Origin: JAGLCW01 sp964427915
GTDB lineage: Bacteria > Caldisericota > Caldisericia > UBA6126
Direction of reading: 5' to 3'
DNA length: 13,226 nt
NCBI GenBank assembly: GCA_964427915.1
Contig: CAYRWA010000038.1
Span: forward strand, 1 to 13,226
Positions within the stretch are counted from its first letter, which is position 1. Each line of letters opens with the position of its first letter. Made by a program: the position numbers and the translations under genes. Below are positions 1 through 7,100 of the stretch, one piece after another. The notes beneath the pieces were generated by a model, which was not told the origin of the DNA, ran no database searches, and worked only from the letters and a program-made list of their open reading frames with translations.

Positions 1-9
1 ATGGTAAAT

Positions 10-86
10 GCGCCCATAGCTCAACTGGATAGAGCGACAGACTTCGGATCTGTAGGCTGCGGGTTCGACTCCTGCTGGGCGTGCCA
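10..86 (+). tRNA. tRNA-Arg(TCG)
   Basis: Full cloverleaf. Acceptor GCGCCCA (10-16) pairs with TGGGCGT (76-82), with a G-T pair at the end. The D stem is GCTC/GAGC. The anticodon stem ACAGA/TCTGT closes the loop CTTCGGA, giving anticodon TCG, which reads CGA and related Arg codons. The T arm is GCGGG-TTCGACT-CCTGC. The discriminator is G83 and CCA is encoded at 84-86. It is the first gene of a four-tRNA plus-strand cluster; its own promoter lies outside the window. Confidence 0.97.
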
Positions 87-115
87 TTTGCAAATCACCA
101 GAAATGTATTATAAT
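87..115 (+). promoter_or_regulatory. putative promoter for tRNA-Lys and following tRNAs
   Basis: Directly after the CCA of tRNA-Arg there is TTTGCA (87-92, four of six matches to TTGACA), a 17-base spacer, and a perfect TATAAT (110-115). This would start transcription about 10 bases before tRNA-Lys. The -10 box lies at the centre of a perfect palindrome (101-122). The -35 match is weak, so transcription from a promoter before tRNA-Arg remains possible. Confidence 0.5.
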
Positions 116-122
116 ACATTTC
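101..122. repeat. 22-bp perfect palindrome between tRNA-Arg and tRNA-Lys
   Basis: The 20 central bases AAATGTATTATAATACATTT (102-121) equal their own reverse complement. G101 and C122 extend the symmetry to 22 bp with no loop. It could be a dimeric regulator's operator, a cruciform, or a chance symmetry around a -10 box (TATAAT reads on both strands here). No T-run follows, so it does not look like an intrinsic terminator. Confidence 0.7.
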
Positions 123-133
123 GTCCAACACAA

Positions 134-206
<73 letters not shown>

Positions 207-211
207 AAGGT

Positions 212-286
212 GCGGGGATAGCTCAGTGGTAGAGCGCGACCTTGCCAAGGTCGATGTCGCGAGTTCGAATCTCGTTCTCCGCTCCA
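212..286 (+). tRNA. tRNA-Gly(GCC)
   Basis: Acceptor GCGGGGA (212-218) pairs with TCTCCGC (276-282), with one G-T pair. The anticodon stem CGACC/GGTCG closes TTGCCAA, giving anticodon GCC. The T arm is GCGAG-TTCGAAT-CTCGT. The discriminator T283 is typical for bacterial Gly, and CCA is encoded at 284-286. A run of eight T follows (287-294), but without a convincing hairpin apart from the tRNA itself. Confidence 0.97.
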
Positions 287-302
287 TTTTTTTTGCCTTT
301 TT

Positions 303-387
<85 letters not shown>

Positions 388-415
388 CACCATCCTTTTC
401 TTCAGAAAAACAAAA

Positions 416-446
416 AAACGGGGGTTTTCACCCCCGTTTGCTATTT
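416..446. terminator. bidirectional rho-independent terminator
   Basis: A 9-bp perfect stem AAACGGGGG (416-424) / CCCCCGTTT (431-439) has a six-base loop TTTTCA. A T-rich tract follows on the plus strand (442-448). On the minus strand the A-rich stretch at 406-418 becomes a long U-tract. It can end both the plus-strand tRNA cluster and the minus-strand protease unit, whose stop codon lies about 25 bases away. The minus direction has the better U-tract. Confidence 0.9.
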
Positions 447-464
447 TTATCAAAAAAAATCTAC

Positions 465-2876
465 TTATTCGTCGTCGTCACACTCATCTTCTTCCATGTG
501 CTTACTTTTCTCTTCTAGTTCGTGGTAGTCATGTAAAGCCTCCGATACAAAGAAATTTACAGTATTCTCTGGGAAATTTCCTTTTTCATCAGCTTCACCC
601 GCTTTTTTATCAAACAAAACCTCGATTGCTTCTTCAATTCGATCGACCGCATAGACATGAAACAAACCATTGTTAACTGCATTGATAATCCGTTGTGCTA
701 GCATTAAATTCTTTTGATTCTGCCTTGGGATGACAACCCCTTGTTTGCCTGTCAGCCCTTTTTCTTTGCAAATATCAAAAAAGCCCTCGATTTTAGCATT
801 TACACCACCAATAGGTTGCATATTTCCCAATTGATCGGTAGAACCAGTAATGGCAATGTCTTGGCGTATGGGTAATCGTGAAATTGCAGAAAGAGATACA
901 ATAATTTCAGCAGCTGAAGCGCTGTCTCCATCGATACCGCTGTAATTCTGCTCAAAGGCTAAGGAAACGGATACAGGCAAAGGAAATTCTTGACCATAAA
1001 AATGAGCAATATAAGAATTGATAATCATGGCGCCTTTGTCAAAAATGGGACCACTCATCTCGCTTTCTTTGTCAACACTCATAACCCCACCTTTGCCGGG
1101 AAAGGCGGTAGCAGTAATACGACTCGGTTGCCCAAACATGTACTCTCCGTTGCCGATAATGGACAGTCCATTGATCTGTCCCACTTTTTCGCCCACAACT
1201 TCTATATGGATACGCCCCTCTAGAATAGATGTATGCACCTTTTCTTCCAACAAACTTCCGCGGTATCGTTTCTCTTTGAGCGTTCTGCGTACATCTTCGT
1301 CATTTACAACATCCCGGCCATTCAATTGAGCCCAATGAATACTTTCTTTGACAATATCCAGGATCAAGGTAAATTGAGTGGTTAACTTTTCTTGATTTTC
1401 AGCAATGCGTGATCCATAGTCCACAGTAATGCGCACAGCTTGTGGCGTAAAATGAACATTCTCATTTACTTTATTGCATTGAATAGCAATGTAGGAAGCA
1501 TACAAGCTTTCGGTTTTTTCATTTCGTTCCATCTCATAGTCAAATTGAGCTCGAATTTTAAAGAATTTTCGAAAATCTTCGTCTAGGTGGTATAAAAGGT
1601 TGTACACTTCTTCACTACCAATCAAAATGATTTTTGTATGAATAGGAATCGGCTCAGGCTTTAAAGACAAGGTAGGAATAGTTTTTACTTGTTCATCCAG
1701 ATTTTCTATTTGCAGGAGTTTCGCTTTCAGACAACGCTTTAAAACATCCCATACATAGGGAGAAGATAATAAATCATTGACTTGCAGTACAAGATATCCT
1801 CCGCTTGCCTTCAATAAAGATCCTCCACGAATGAAAGAGGAGTCTGTTACCCAAGAACCCATTTCTTGGTGATATTCAATAGAACCAAACAAGTTGTAGT
1901 AGGTTGGATTCACTTCATGAATCACAGGAGCGCCCTTTCCTACTTGATTTTTTACAACCAAATTCACTTTGTATCGCCGCAGAAAGAAATCTTCCTTTTT
2001 TTTATTTTGCTCTTCGTCTCCGGTATCGTCCTCTGACTTTTTAAAAAAATCGATATTGTCTGATATATCTTCTTTCACTTCATCAAGATAAGTAATCAGT
2101 TTCGGGTTATCGTTGTATTGCTGCTTCAAATCGTCAATTAAAATCTGGACCGCGAAATCTCCAATTCGATGATCCAAAGACGATATGTCCAATCGAGTTC
2201 TTTTCTCATAATCCTGAATTTTTTTGAGACCATTGTTAATGGTGGATTGCAAATCGATACGTCCCTGCTCTAATTTTTCTTTTTCTTTGACATCAAGAGC
2301 ATTGAATTCCTCCTGCGTCATAGGTCTTTCTTCGACGGCAGGTACTGTAAAAATTCCTTCAGGGTTGGTGTTAATGAGCAAACCTTTTTCCAGAGCTAAT
2401 CGGTTCATCTCCTGATATACATCTTTGATTTGGTTTTGGGCATTGGTAACAATTTTATTGCGCTCAGTTTCATAATGGTCGCTCTTGAATGCATCAGAAA
2501 TTTTAGTTCGAATGAGTGCAATGAACTCATCAAAATCATCGCTAAATTGACTTCCTTGGCCGGGTTTAAAGGAAATCGCTTTAGGGAAGTTGCGATCCTT
2601 AAAATTATAGACATAGGCCCAATCTGGGGGATCTTTTTCTTTGGGGGCTAAATTCTCCAAAAGGATTCGAATCGTTGAGTTACGTCCAGTTCCAGACATT
2701 CCCGATATGAAGATATTAAATTCGTCTGTTTTGGTGTGCAACCCTGTTTCAATGGCTCTAATAGCTCGATCTTGACCGATAATATTTAAAGAAGGAGTCA
2801 AATTTTTGGAAGTTTCAGGATGGAAATCAGAGACTTCGCAACACTTTCGAAGCTGGCATTCAAACAATTCAATCAT
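465..2876 (-). CDS. Lon-type protease of the AAA_32 (LonB/LonC-like) family
   Basis: An 803-aa cytosolic serine protease of the Lon superfamily, without the Lon N-terminal substrate-binding domain. The N-terminal AAA+ module has a P-loop GMSGTGRN (59-66) in which Arg65 replaces the usual Walker Lys. A charged helical insertion follows (about 125-290). The region near 360-369 (GGYLVLQVNDLL) sits where Walker B is expected but lacks the usual acidic pair. The C-terminal S16 domain has RITATAFPGKGG, then DGDSAS with nucleophile Ser652, then GGVNAKIEG with Lys695. The 43-residue spacing equals that of the E. coli Lon dyad (679/722). The protein ends in a very acidic tail (EEDECDDDE). The family includes LonC proteins shown to cleave unfolded substrates without ATP-driven unfolding; whether this one hydrolyses ATP is open. 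The start is supported by AAAGGG about 6 bases upstream. It is the last gene of the minus unit, 29 bases after the small membrane protein. Confidence 0.93.
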   Translation of the reverse strand: MIELFECQLRKCCEVSDFHPETSKNLTPSLNIIGQDRAIRAIETGLHTKTDEFNIFISGMSGTGRNSTIRILLENLAPKEKDPPDWAYVYNFKDRNFPKAISFKPGQGSQFSDDFDEFIALIRTKISDAFKSDHYETERNKIVTNAQNQIKDVYQEMNRLALEKGLLINTNPEGIFTVPAVEERPMTQEEFNALDVKEKEKLEQGRIDLQSTINNGLKKIQDYEKRTRLDISSLDHRIGDFAVQILIDDLKQQYNDNPKLITYLDEVKEDISDNIDFFKKSEDDTGDEEQNKKKEDFFLRRYKVNLVVKNQVGKGAPVIHEVNPTYYNLFGSIEYHQEMGSWVTDSSFIRGGSLLKASGGYLVLQVNDLLSSPYVWDVLKRCLKAKLLQIENLDEQVKTIPTLSLKPEPIPIHTKIILIGSEEVYNLLYHLDEDFRKFFKIRAQFDYEMERNEKTESLYASYIAIQCNKVNENVHFTPQAVRITVDYGSRIAENQEKLTTQFTLILDIVKESIHWAQLNGRDVVNDEDVRRTLKEKRYRGSLLEEKVHTSILEGRIHIEVVGEKVGQINGLSIIGNGEYMFGQPSRITATAFPGKGGVMSVDKESEMSGPIFDKGAMIINSYIAHFYGQEFPLPVSVSLAFEQNYSGIDGDSASAAEIIVSLSAISRLPIRQDIAITGSTDQLGNMQPIGGVNAKIEGFFDICKEKGLTGKQGVVIPRQNQKNLMLAQRIINAVNNGLFHVYAVDRIEEAIEVLFDKKAGEADEKGNFPENTVNFFVSEALHDYHELEEKSKHMEEDECDDDE

Positions 2877-2905
2877 GGCAACCCTTTCTTATGCTTGGGT
2901 AATAG

Positions 2906-3421
2906 CTAGCGTAAATCCAGTTTATAGTCTTTTGCTTTTTCTGCAAAGGCCTGCAATTTCTCATCCAATTCTTGTTTCATACGCTGGTATTGTTCATCAG
3001 AAAATTCTTCTGGATTTGAAACGCGCATCGATATGTACGAAGCAATTTTACTAAAATCGCCAATGTATTCTTGGATATCTTCAACTAGTACAAACTCTTT
3101 GAACTTCGTAGAGTGCTTCTCGTGAGCAGCGAAGGCTTTTTCATAGTTTTTTATTTGAGTGGATATTGTTGATTGCGTGTTGTGCCATGCAGATAAAGCT
3201 ACACTATCCCCATCTTTCAGATTTGAAAATAGGTACATATCCTTGGATTTTTGTTTCAGGTAGTAATATACATTTTCAATATCTCCCCGAAACACTTTGT
3301 GGTTTTCTTTGTTGCGTATAACCCCTCGGATTAGAAAAAAGCTGCCCAGTCCAATAGCAATAACGAGAAGTGCAACAATACTATACTTCAAGGCATTTTT
3401 CGGAACCGTGAATTTTCTCAT
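2906..3421 (-). CDS. small single-pass membrane protein, function unknown
   Basis: A 171-aa protein I do not recognise. Residues 1-11 are basic, and 12-31 form one hydrophobic segment followed by Arg and Lys. This fits a signal anchor with the rest outside, although an uncleaved or cleaved signal peptide cannot be separated by eye. Residues 40-171 are charged and mostly helical, with several Tyr and Phe, and no catalytic motif is visible. An excellent GGAGGT lies 4 bases before the ATG. The gene starts 19 bases after the tRNA-Leu(TAA) 3' end and is followed 29 bases later by the Lon-like protease. This suggests shared expression and perhaps a related envelope or proteolysis role, but that is only inference from position. 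Confidence 0.85.
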   Translation of the reverse strand: MRKFTVPKNALKYSIVALLVIAIGLGSFFLIRGVIRNKENHKVFRGDIENVYYYLKQKSKDMYLFSNLKDGDSVALSAWHNTQSTISTQIKNYEKAFAAHEKHSTKFKEFVLVEDIQEYIGDFSKIASYISMRVSNPEEFSDEQYQRMKQELDEKLQAFAEKAKDYKLDLR

Positions 3422-3440
3422 TTGACCTCCAATAAAAAAG

Positions 3441-3524
3441 TGCCGGAGAACGGAGTCGAACCGTTACAGTATTGCTACCGCAGGATTTTAAGTCCTGTGC
3501 GTCTACCAATTTCGCCACTCCGGC
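3441..3524 (-). tRNA. tRNA-Leu(TAA)
   Basis: Class II tRNA on the minus strand. Acceptor GCCGGAG (3524-3518) pairs with CTCCGGC (3448-3442); the discriminator A corresponds to T3441 on the plus strand. The anticodon stem CAGGA/TCCTG closes CTTAAAA, giving anticodon TAA for UUA/UUG. The variable arm is long and the T arm is AACGG-TTCGACT-CCGTT. CCA is not encoded. It lies between two protein genes: 16 bases after the stop of the secreted coiled-coil protein and 19 bases before the ATG of the small membrane protein. Confidence 0.97.
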
Positions 3525-3540
3525 ACCCATATAAAAACGC

Positions 3541-4779
3541 TTATCTAGAATAACGAATTGTTTTAATAAATTCAAGCTCCCGAATTGAATCATGTAAGGT
3601 GATTTTTATTTCCCATCCATCAAAATACTCTTCGGGGGTCATATTTTGTTCGGTCAAACTGATTGCGCAAGGAGTAGTGTACGTATCTCCGCTCACAATA
3701 ATAAGATGATCGGGTAGACCAAACTGTTCTTTCATAAGATCGTAGAAATTCATGCCTGGCATAGGTTGGAACTCGACTCCCTCTTTGTCAAATGCCTGGA
3801 CATTAACAATTTCATAAGAAGCCATACTTCGATTTTTAAAGTTGGCGGTAAGATAAGGCTTTGATGTAGCTGCTATCGTGAACTCCTGCATGGACGGATG
3901 CATACCTGGCATAGAGCTTATATCAGTAGCATTGAGAGTAAAACGAATAGGTTCTTTCTTAAGATCATGTTTCACAGTAAAAGGAACGGTAGTTGTGCCA
4001 CTATTGCCGTGTCCGTCAATTGCTTCCACCACGAGGGAATAATCTCCGCTGACTAGTTTGGTAGGATCAATTTCACCATATTCACCTAGGGTTTCTGTCA
4101 ACAAAACGGAAGAAAGAAACACCCTAGAAAAAACAATGAGTGAGTCATCTTCGATAGAGATATCCAGTGCCAAAGGTTCTTCCTCAAGTATTTCATGGGG
4201 AGAGAGATTGTGAACGATAATAGAAGGAGGCGTAGTATCTTGTGACTCATCACCACTGTCAAGCTTCTTTTTCAACTCTTTCACTTCTTCTTCGAGTTTC
4301 TTATTTTCTATAAGGAGCTCTGCAATCTGATCTTCTAGCTTAGTGATTAAGGTATCCATGAGTCCAACTTTTTCAGACAAAATTTCATTTTCTTCTTCTA
4401 AAGAAGAAATGGTAGTTTGCTGTTTTGCGTTCTCTTCTTTCAGTTCTTCTACTTTTTGCTGCAACGTTTCATTTTGGTCGGTCATTGCTTCTATCATTTG
4501 CTGAAGTACAGCTGCATCGGGAGCTGTAAGTGTAATGGTACGAGTAGCAGCATCCCATTCAACATCTGCCCCAAAGGTTTCTGCTATGAACCGAAGCGGT
4601 ACCAAGGTTCGACCTTCCACAATGGTAGGGGGTACATCAAGGAAAACAGAGTCCCCATTGACCATTGCTTCTTTTTCGCCAACCACCATGGTGATTACTT
4701 TTACTTCCGAGGCAAAAACAGTAGAAAAGAGTCCTGCAACTAAAAAAAGGGAAAGGAAAAAAGAAATGATTCTCTTCAT
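3541..4779 (-). CDS. secreted protein: copper-amine-oxidase-N-like domain, coiled coil, beta-rich C-terminus
   Basis: A 412-aa exported protein. Residues 1-23 are a signal peptide (MKR, hydrophobic core, VFA cleavage site). Residues 26-86 match the copper amine oxidase N-terminal-like domain (VNGDSVFLDVPP, GRTLVPLRFIAETFGADVEWD, TITLT), a non-catalytic module common in Clostridial surface proteins. Residues 90-174 form a long Glu/Lys/Leu heptad coiled coil. Residues 185-275 look Ig-like (TTPPSI, DGHGNSGTTTVPFTV), and 280-412 form a second beta-rich region of unknown family. I see no enzyme active site; an envelope structural role is inference. The start used is the second ATG (4779): the upstream in-frame ATG at 4791 overlaps the GGAGGT that serves the second one. 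The start is 16 bases after tRNA-Cys. Confidence 0.88.
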   Translation of the reverse strand: MKRIISFFLSLFLVAGLFSTVFASEVKVITMVVGEKEAMVNGDSVFLDVPPTIVEGRTLVPLRFIAETFGADVEWDAATRTITLTAPDAAVLQQMIEAMTDQNETLQQKVEELKEENAKQQTTISSLEEENEILSEKVGLMDTLITKLEDQIAELLIENKKLEEEVKELKKKLDSGDESQDTTPPSIIVHNLSPHEILEEEPLALDISIEDDSLIVFSRVFLSSVLLTETLGEYGEIDPTKLVSGDYSLVVEAIDGHGNSGTTTVPFTVKHDLKKEPIRFTLNATDISSMPGMHPSMQEFTIAATSKPYLTANFKNRSMASYEIVNVQAFDKEGVEFQPMPGMNFYDLMKEQFGLPDHLIIVSGDTYTTPCAISLTEQNMTPEEYFDGWEIKITLHDSIRELEFIKTIRYSR

Positions 4780-4795
4780 AGTAACCTCCAAAAAA

Positions 4796-4866
4796 AGGCG
4801 ACAGACGGATTCGAACCGTCGATGAGGATTTTGCAGACCCTTGCCTTACCACTTGGCTATGTCGCC
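4796..4866 (-). tRNA. tRNA-Cys(GCA)
   Basis: Minus-strand cloverleaf. Acceptor GGCGACA (4866-4860) pairs with TGTCGCC (4803-4797). The D stem is GCC/GGC. The anticodon stem AGGGT/ATCCT closes CTGCAAA, giving anticodon GCA. The T arm is GACGG-TTCGAAT-CCGTC. The discriminator is U (A4796 on plus), the Cys identity base. CCA is not encoded. The ribosome binding site of the next gene begins only six bases after the tRNA end. Confidence 0.97.
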
Positions 4867-4876
4867 CCTCAGTACA

Positions 4877-4948
4877 AGCGGGAAACGGGATTTGAACCCG
4901 CGACCCTTAGCTTGGGAAGCTAATGCTCTACCCCTGAGCTATTCCCGC
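4877..4948 (-). tRNA. tRNA-Gly(CCC)
   Basis: Minus-strand cloverleaf. Acceptor GCGGGAA (4948-4942) pairs with TTCCCGC (4884-4878). The D stem is GCTC/GAGC. The anticodon stem TTAGC/GCTAA closes TTCCCAA, giving anticodon CCC. The T arm is GCGGG-TTCAAAT-CCCGT. The discriminator is U and there is no encoded CCA. It is the first gene of the minus unit, about 16 bases after the predicted transcription start, and ten bases before tRNA-Cys. Confidence 0.97.
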
Positions 4949-4951
4949 AAA

Positions 4952-4980
4952 TATACAATTCTAATAGATTATTGTATAAT
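4952..4980 (+). promoter_or_regulatory. promoter of the yjbQ-argS-dnaX operon
   Basis: TATACA (4952-4957, four of six matches to TTGACA), a 17-base spacer and a perfect TATAAT (4975-4980) predict a start near 4987 and a leader of about 40 bases to the yjbQ ATG. Its -10 box overlaps the -10 box of the opposite-strand tRNA promoter by two bases. Confidence 0.7.
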
Positions 4981-4998
4981 GACCTGTGAAAGTGTCAA
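4971..4998 (-). promoter_or_regulatory. strong promoter of the minus tRNA/mRNA unit
   Basis: On the minus strand, a perfect TTGACA (4998-4993), a 16-base spacer and TACAAT (4976-4971, five of six matches) lead into tRNA-Gly(CCC). A run of eight T on the minus strand lies just upstream of the -35 box and could act as an UP-like A/T element. The predicted start is near 4964. Confidence 0.8.
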
Positions 4999-5026
4999 CT
5001 CAAAAAAAACAAGAAAGAGGTGAAAC

Positions 5027-5425
5027 ATGAAAGTGATTCACATCGAAACACATATGAATAAAGAGCTAGTCCGTATTGGTTCTAAACTAGATTCCGCTGT
5101 TCAAAACTATCAGTGGAAAAACGGTATCTTAACCGTGTATGTCCCTCATACGACAGCTGGCATCATTGTGAATGAAAGCATAGATCCCAATGTAGGTAGG
5201 GACATTTTACACAAAATGCAATCATTAATCCCCCGTCAAGATGATTATTTACATGCAGAAGGAAACAGTGATTCACACATATTAACATCCATCACACATA
5301 CCTCCGAAACGTTCATTGTAGAAAACTGTCAAATTCAATTGGGAACATGGCAAGATATCTTTTTCGCAGAATTTGATGGTCCGAGAAGGCGAAAAATTTG
5401 GCTACAATGGATGTCGAAAGAATAA
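5027..5425 (+). CDS. yjbQ: YjbQ/UPF0047 family protein (secondary thiamine-phosphate synthase)
   Basis: A 132-aa protein, the usual full length for this one-domain family (TIGR00149). Family signatures are PHTTAGI (40-46), NESIDPNVGRDI, LHAEGNSDSH (75-84) and LGTWQDIFFAEFDGPRRR (105-122). The three conserved His are H41, H76 and H84. The E. coli member has weak thiamine-phosphate synthase activity, but its true cellular role is unsettled. AGAGGTG lies 4 bases before the ATG. It is the first gene of the plus operon, 25 bases before argS. Confidence 0.93.
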   Translation: MKVIHIETHMNKELVRIGSKLDSAVQNYQWKNGILTVYVPHTTAGIIVNESIDPNVGRDILHKMQSLIPRQDDYLHAEGNSDSHILTSITHTSETFIVENCQIQLGTWQDIFFAEFDGPRRRKIWLQWMSKE

Positions 5426-5450
5426 CGCAAACGCTACGTAAGGAGACTGT

Positions 5451-7100
5451 ATGCTCATTCGATCTAAAATTGCTCAACAACTTCACGAAATCACCATCAA
5501 AAAAGGGTGGGACATAGACCGAGAGAATATCATGGTAGAACAACCTCCCAAGATTCAAATGGGAGATTTTGCAACCACTCTCCCTCTGGCATTAGCAAAA
5601 CCATTGCGAAGAAAACCTTCTGAGATTGCTATCGAAATAGCGCACGAGTTTTCCATGGAGGAAATTGAGACGGTTCAACCACTCCCCAATGGATATATTA
5701 ACTTTTTCTTTAGTACTCCCTTTCTACACTCTTGTTTTGCATCTGTACTGGACAACCCTCGTAAATACATCAGCAATGAATCTGGCTGCGGGAAAAAAGT
5801 GCTAGTGGAATTTGTCAGCGCGAACCCTACCGGACCCTTAACCGTAGCCAACGGACGAAGTGCTCCTATTGGGGATGCTATTGCAAATTTGCTAGAAATG
5901 CAAGGGTATCACTGCGATCGAGAATTTTTTATAAACGACAAAGGGGCAAAAGCAAAAAAATTAGCTCTTTCTGCATTCTATTATTATACCAAGCAATTAA
6001 ATCATCCTATTGCCCCGCCGGAAGAAATGTATCCAGGCGATTATGTACCTTTGTTGGCAGCTTCTTACATCGACAAAGAAGGGGATTCGCTTCTCCATAT
6101 TCCACAAGAAGAAGCGATTGCTATCCTTCAAGAATACTGCATTGCCCAAATGGTATCCTCGATCAAAGAAGATTTGGCTTACTTTAACATCCATTTTCAG
6201 TCTTGGTTTAAGGAAAGCTCATTGCACAATGGCTACATACAAGATACGGTAGAGCGTTTGCGATCAAAAAACCTGGTAGAAGAAAAAGAAGGCGCTCACT
6301 GGTTTCTAACAACCCAGTTTGGAGATGAAAAGGACCGGGTGCTCATTCGATCCAATGGGCTTCCTACGTATTTATTAGGAGACATTGCCTACCATAGAAA
6401 CAAACTAGAAAGAGGATACGACATGTGCGTGGATATTTGGGGTGCAGATCAAAGCCATGTAAACCCTTTGAAGTGGGGTCTTGAAGCGCTTGGATTTTCA
6501 TCTGACAAAGTAAAAACAATCACGTTTCAGCTTGTTCACCTTTTTCGAGAAAACAAGGAAGTCAAAATGTCCAAATCAGGAGGAGATTACATTACTCTCC
6601 GCGATTTGTTACAGGAAGTTGGTCCAGACGTCAGCCGATTTGTGTATCTAAGTAGAAGCAATGAGCAGCATTTAAACTTCGACTTAGACGTTGCCAAAAA
6701 TCGAGATCCCAAAAACCCTGTTTTTTACGCTCAATACGCTTACACAAGATGCAAAGGAATTGGCCGAGAAGCAACCTCTCACAAGATTCATACTCCCTGT
6801 CACATGAATGAGGTTGATACAACGCTATTGACAGATCCTAGTGAAATACAAGTAATGAGACGTTTTGCGATCATGCCAGAACTACTTGATCGAGCCTGTT
6901 CTTCGTTATCTCCCCATCTGATTACACAAGACATCCAAATTCTTGCCAATGACTTCCACTCCTTCTATGAAAACTGTAGAGTCGTGGACCCTACCAATCT
7001 TGAACGCACCAAAGCCAGGCTTTTATTGGTACGAGGAATTGAACAACTTTTATCGGTCTTGTTCTCCATTATAGGCATTCAAGCACCGGAGAGAATGTGA
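5451..7100 (+). CDS. argS: arginyl-tRNA synthetase
   Basis: A 549-aa class I aminoacyl-tRNA synthetase that charges tRNA-Arg in the cytosol. An N-terminal tRNA D-loop-binding region (1-110) is followed by the Rossmann core, which opens with ANPTGPL. The HIGH motif is replaced by T131-V-A-N134 (normally HVGH or similar). Next come FINDKG and a canonical KMSKS (372-376). The C-terminal DALR anticodon-binding domain ends in LLVRGIEQLLSVLFSIIGIQAPERM, a typical ArgRS terminus. The length is normal and no frame disruption is seen. AAGGAG lies 5 bases before the ATG. The stop overlaps the dnaX start by one base (TGATG). No T-box fits in the 25-base gap upstream. Confidence 0.96.
   Translation: MLIRSKIAQQLHEITIKKGWDIDRENIMVEQPPKIQMGDFATTLPLALAKPLRRKPSEIAIEIAHEFSMEEIETVQPLPNGYINFFFSTPFLHSCFASVLDNPRKYISNESGCGKKVLVEFVSANPTGPLTVANGRSAPIGDAIANLLEMQGYHCDREFFINDKGAKAKKLALSAFYYYTKQLNHPIAPPEEMYPGDYVPLLAASYIDKEGDSLLHIPQEEAIAILQEYCIAQMVSSIKEDLAYFNIHFQSWFKESSLHNGYIQDTVERLRSKNLVEEKEGAHWFLTTQFGDEKDRVLIRSNGLPTYLLGDIAYHRNKLERGYDMCVDIWGADQSHVNPLKWGLEALGFSSDKVKTITFQLVHLFRENKEVKMSKSGGDYITLRDLLQEVGPDVSRFVYLSRSNEQHLNFDLDVAKNRDPKNPVFYAQYAYTRCKGIGREATSHKIHTPCHMNEVDTTLLTDPSEIQVMRRFAIMPELLDRACSSLSPHLITQDIQILANDFHSFYENCRVVDPTNLERTKARLLLVRGIEQLLSVLFSIIGIQAPERM

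Noticed and set aside
4780..4791. Upstream ATG as start of the secreted protein
   Set aside because: The bases ATGGAGGTTACT contain the ribosome binding site for the ATG at 4779, and starting there would put an acidic residue at the front of the signal peptide.
4535..4852. Open frames on both strands around tRNA-Cys and the start of the secreted protein
   Set aside because: They are shadows of the real coding frame and the tRNA; the frame with signal peptide and Shine-Dalgarno is the one used.
4949..5026. T-box or other riboswitch controlling the argS operon
   Set aside because: The leader between the predicted start and yjbQ is only about 40 bases, too short for a T-box, and no terminator hairpin is present.
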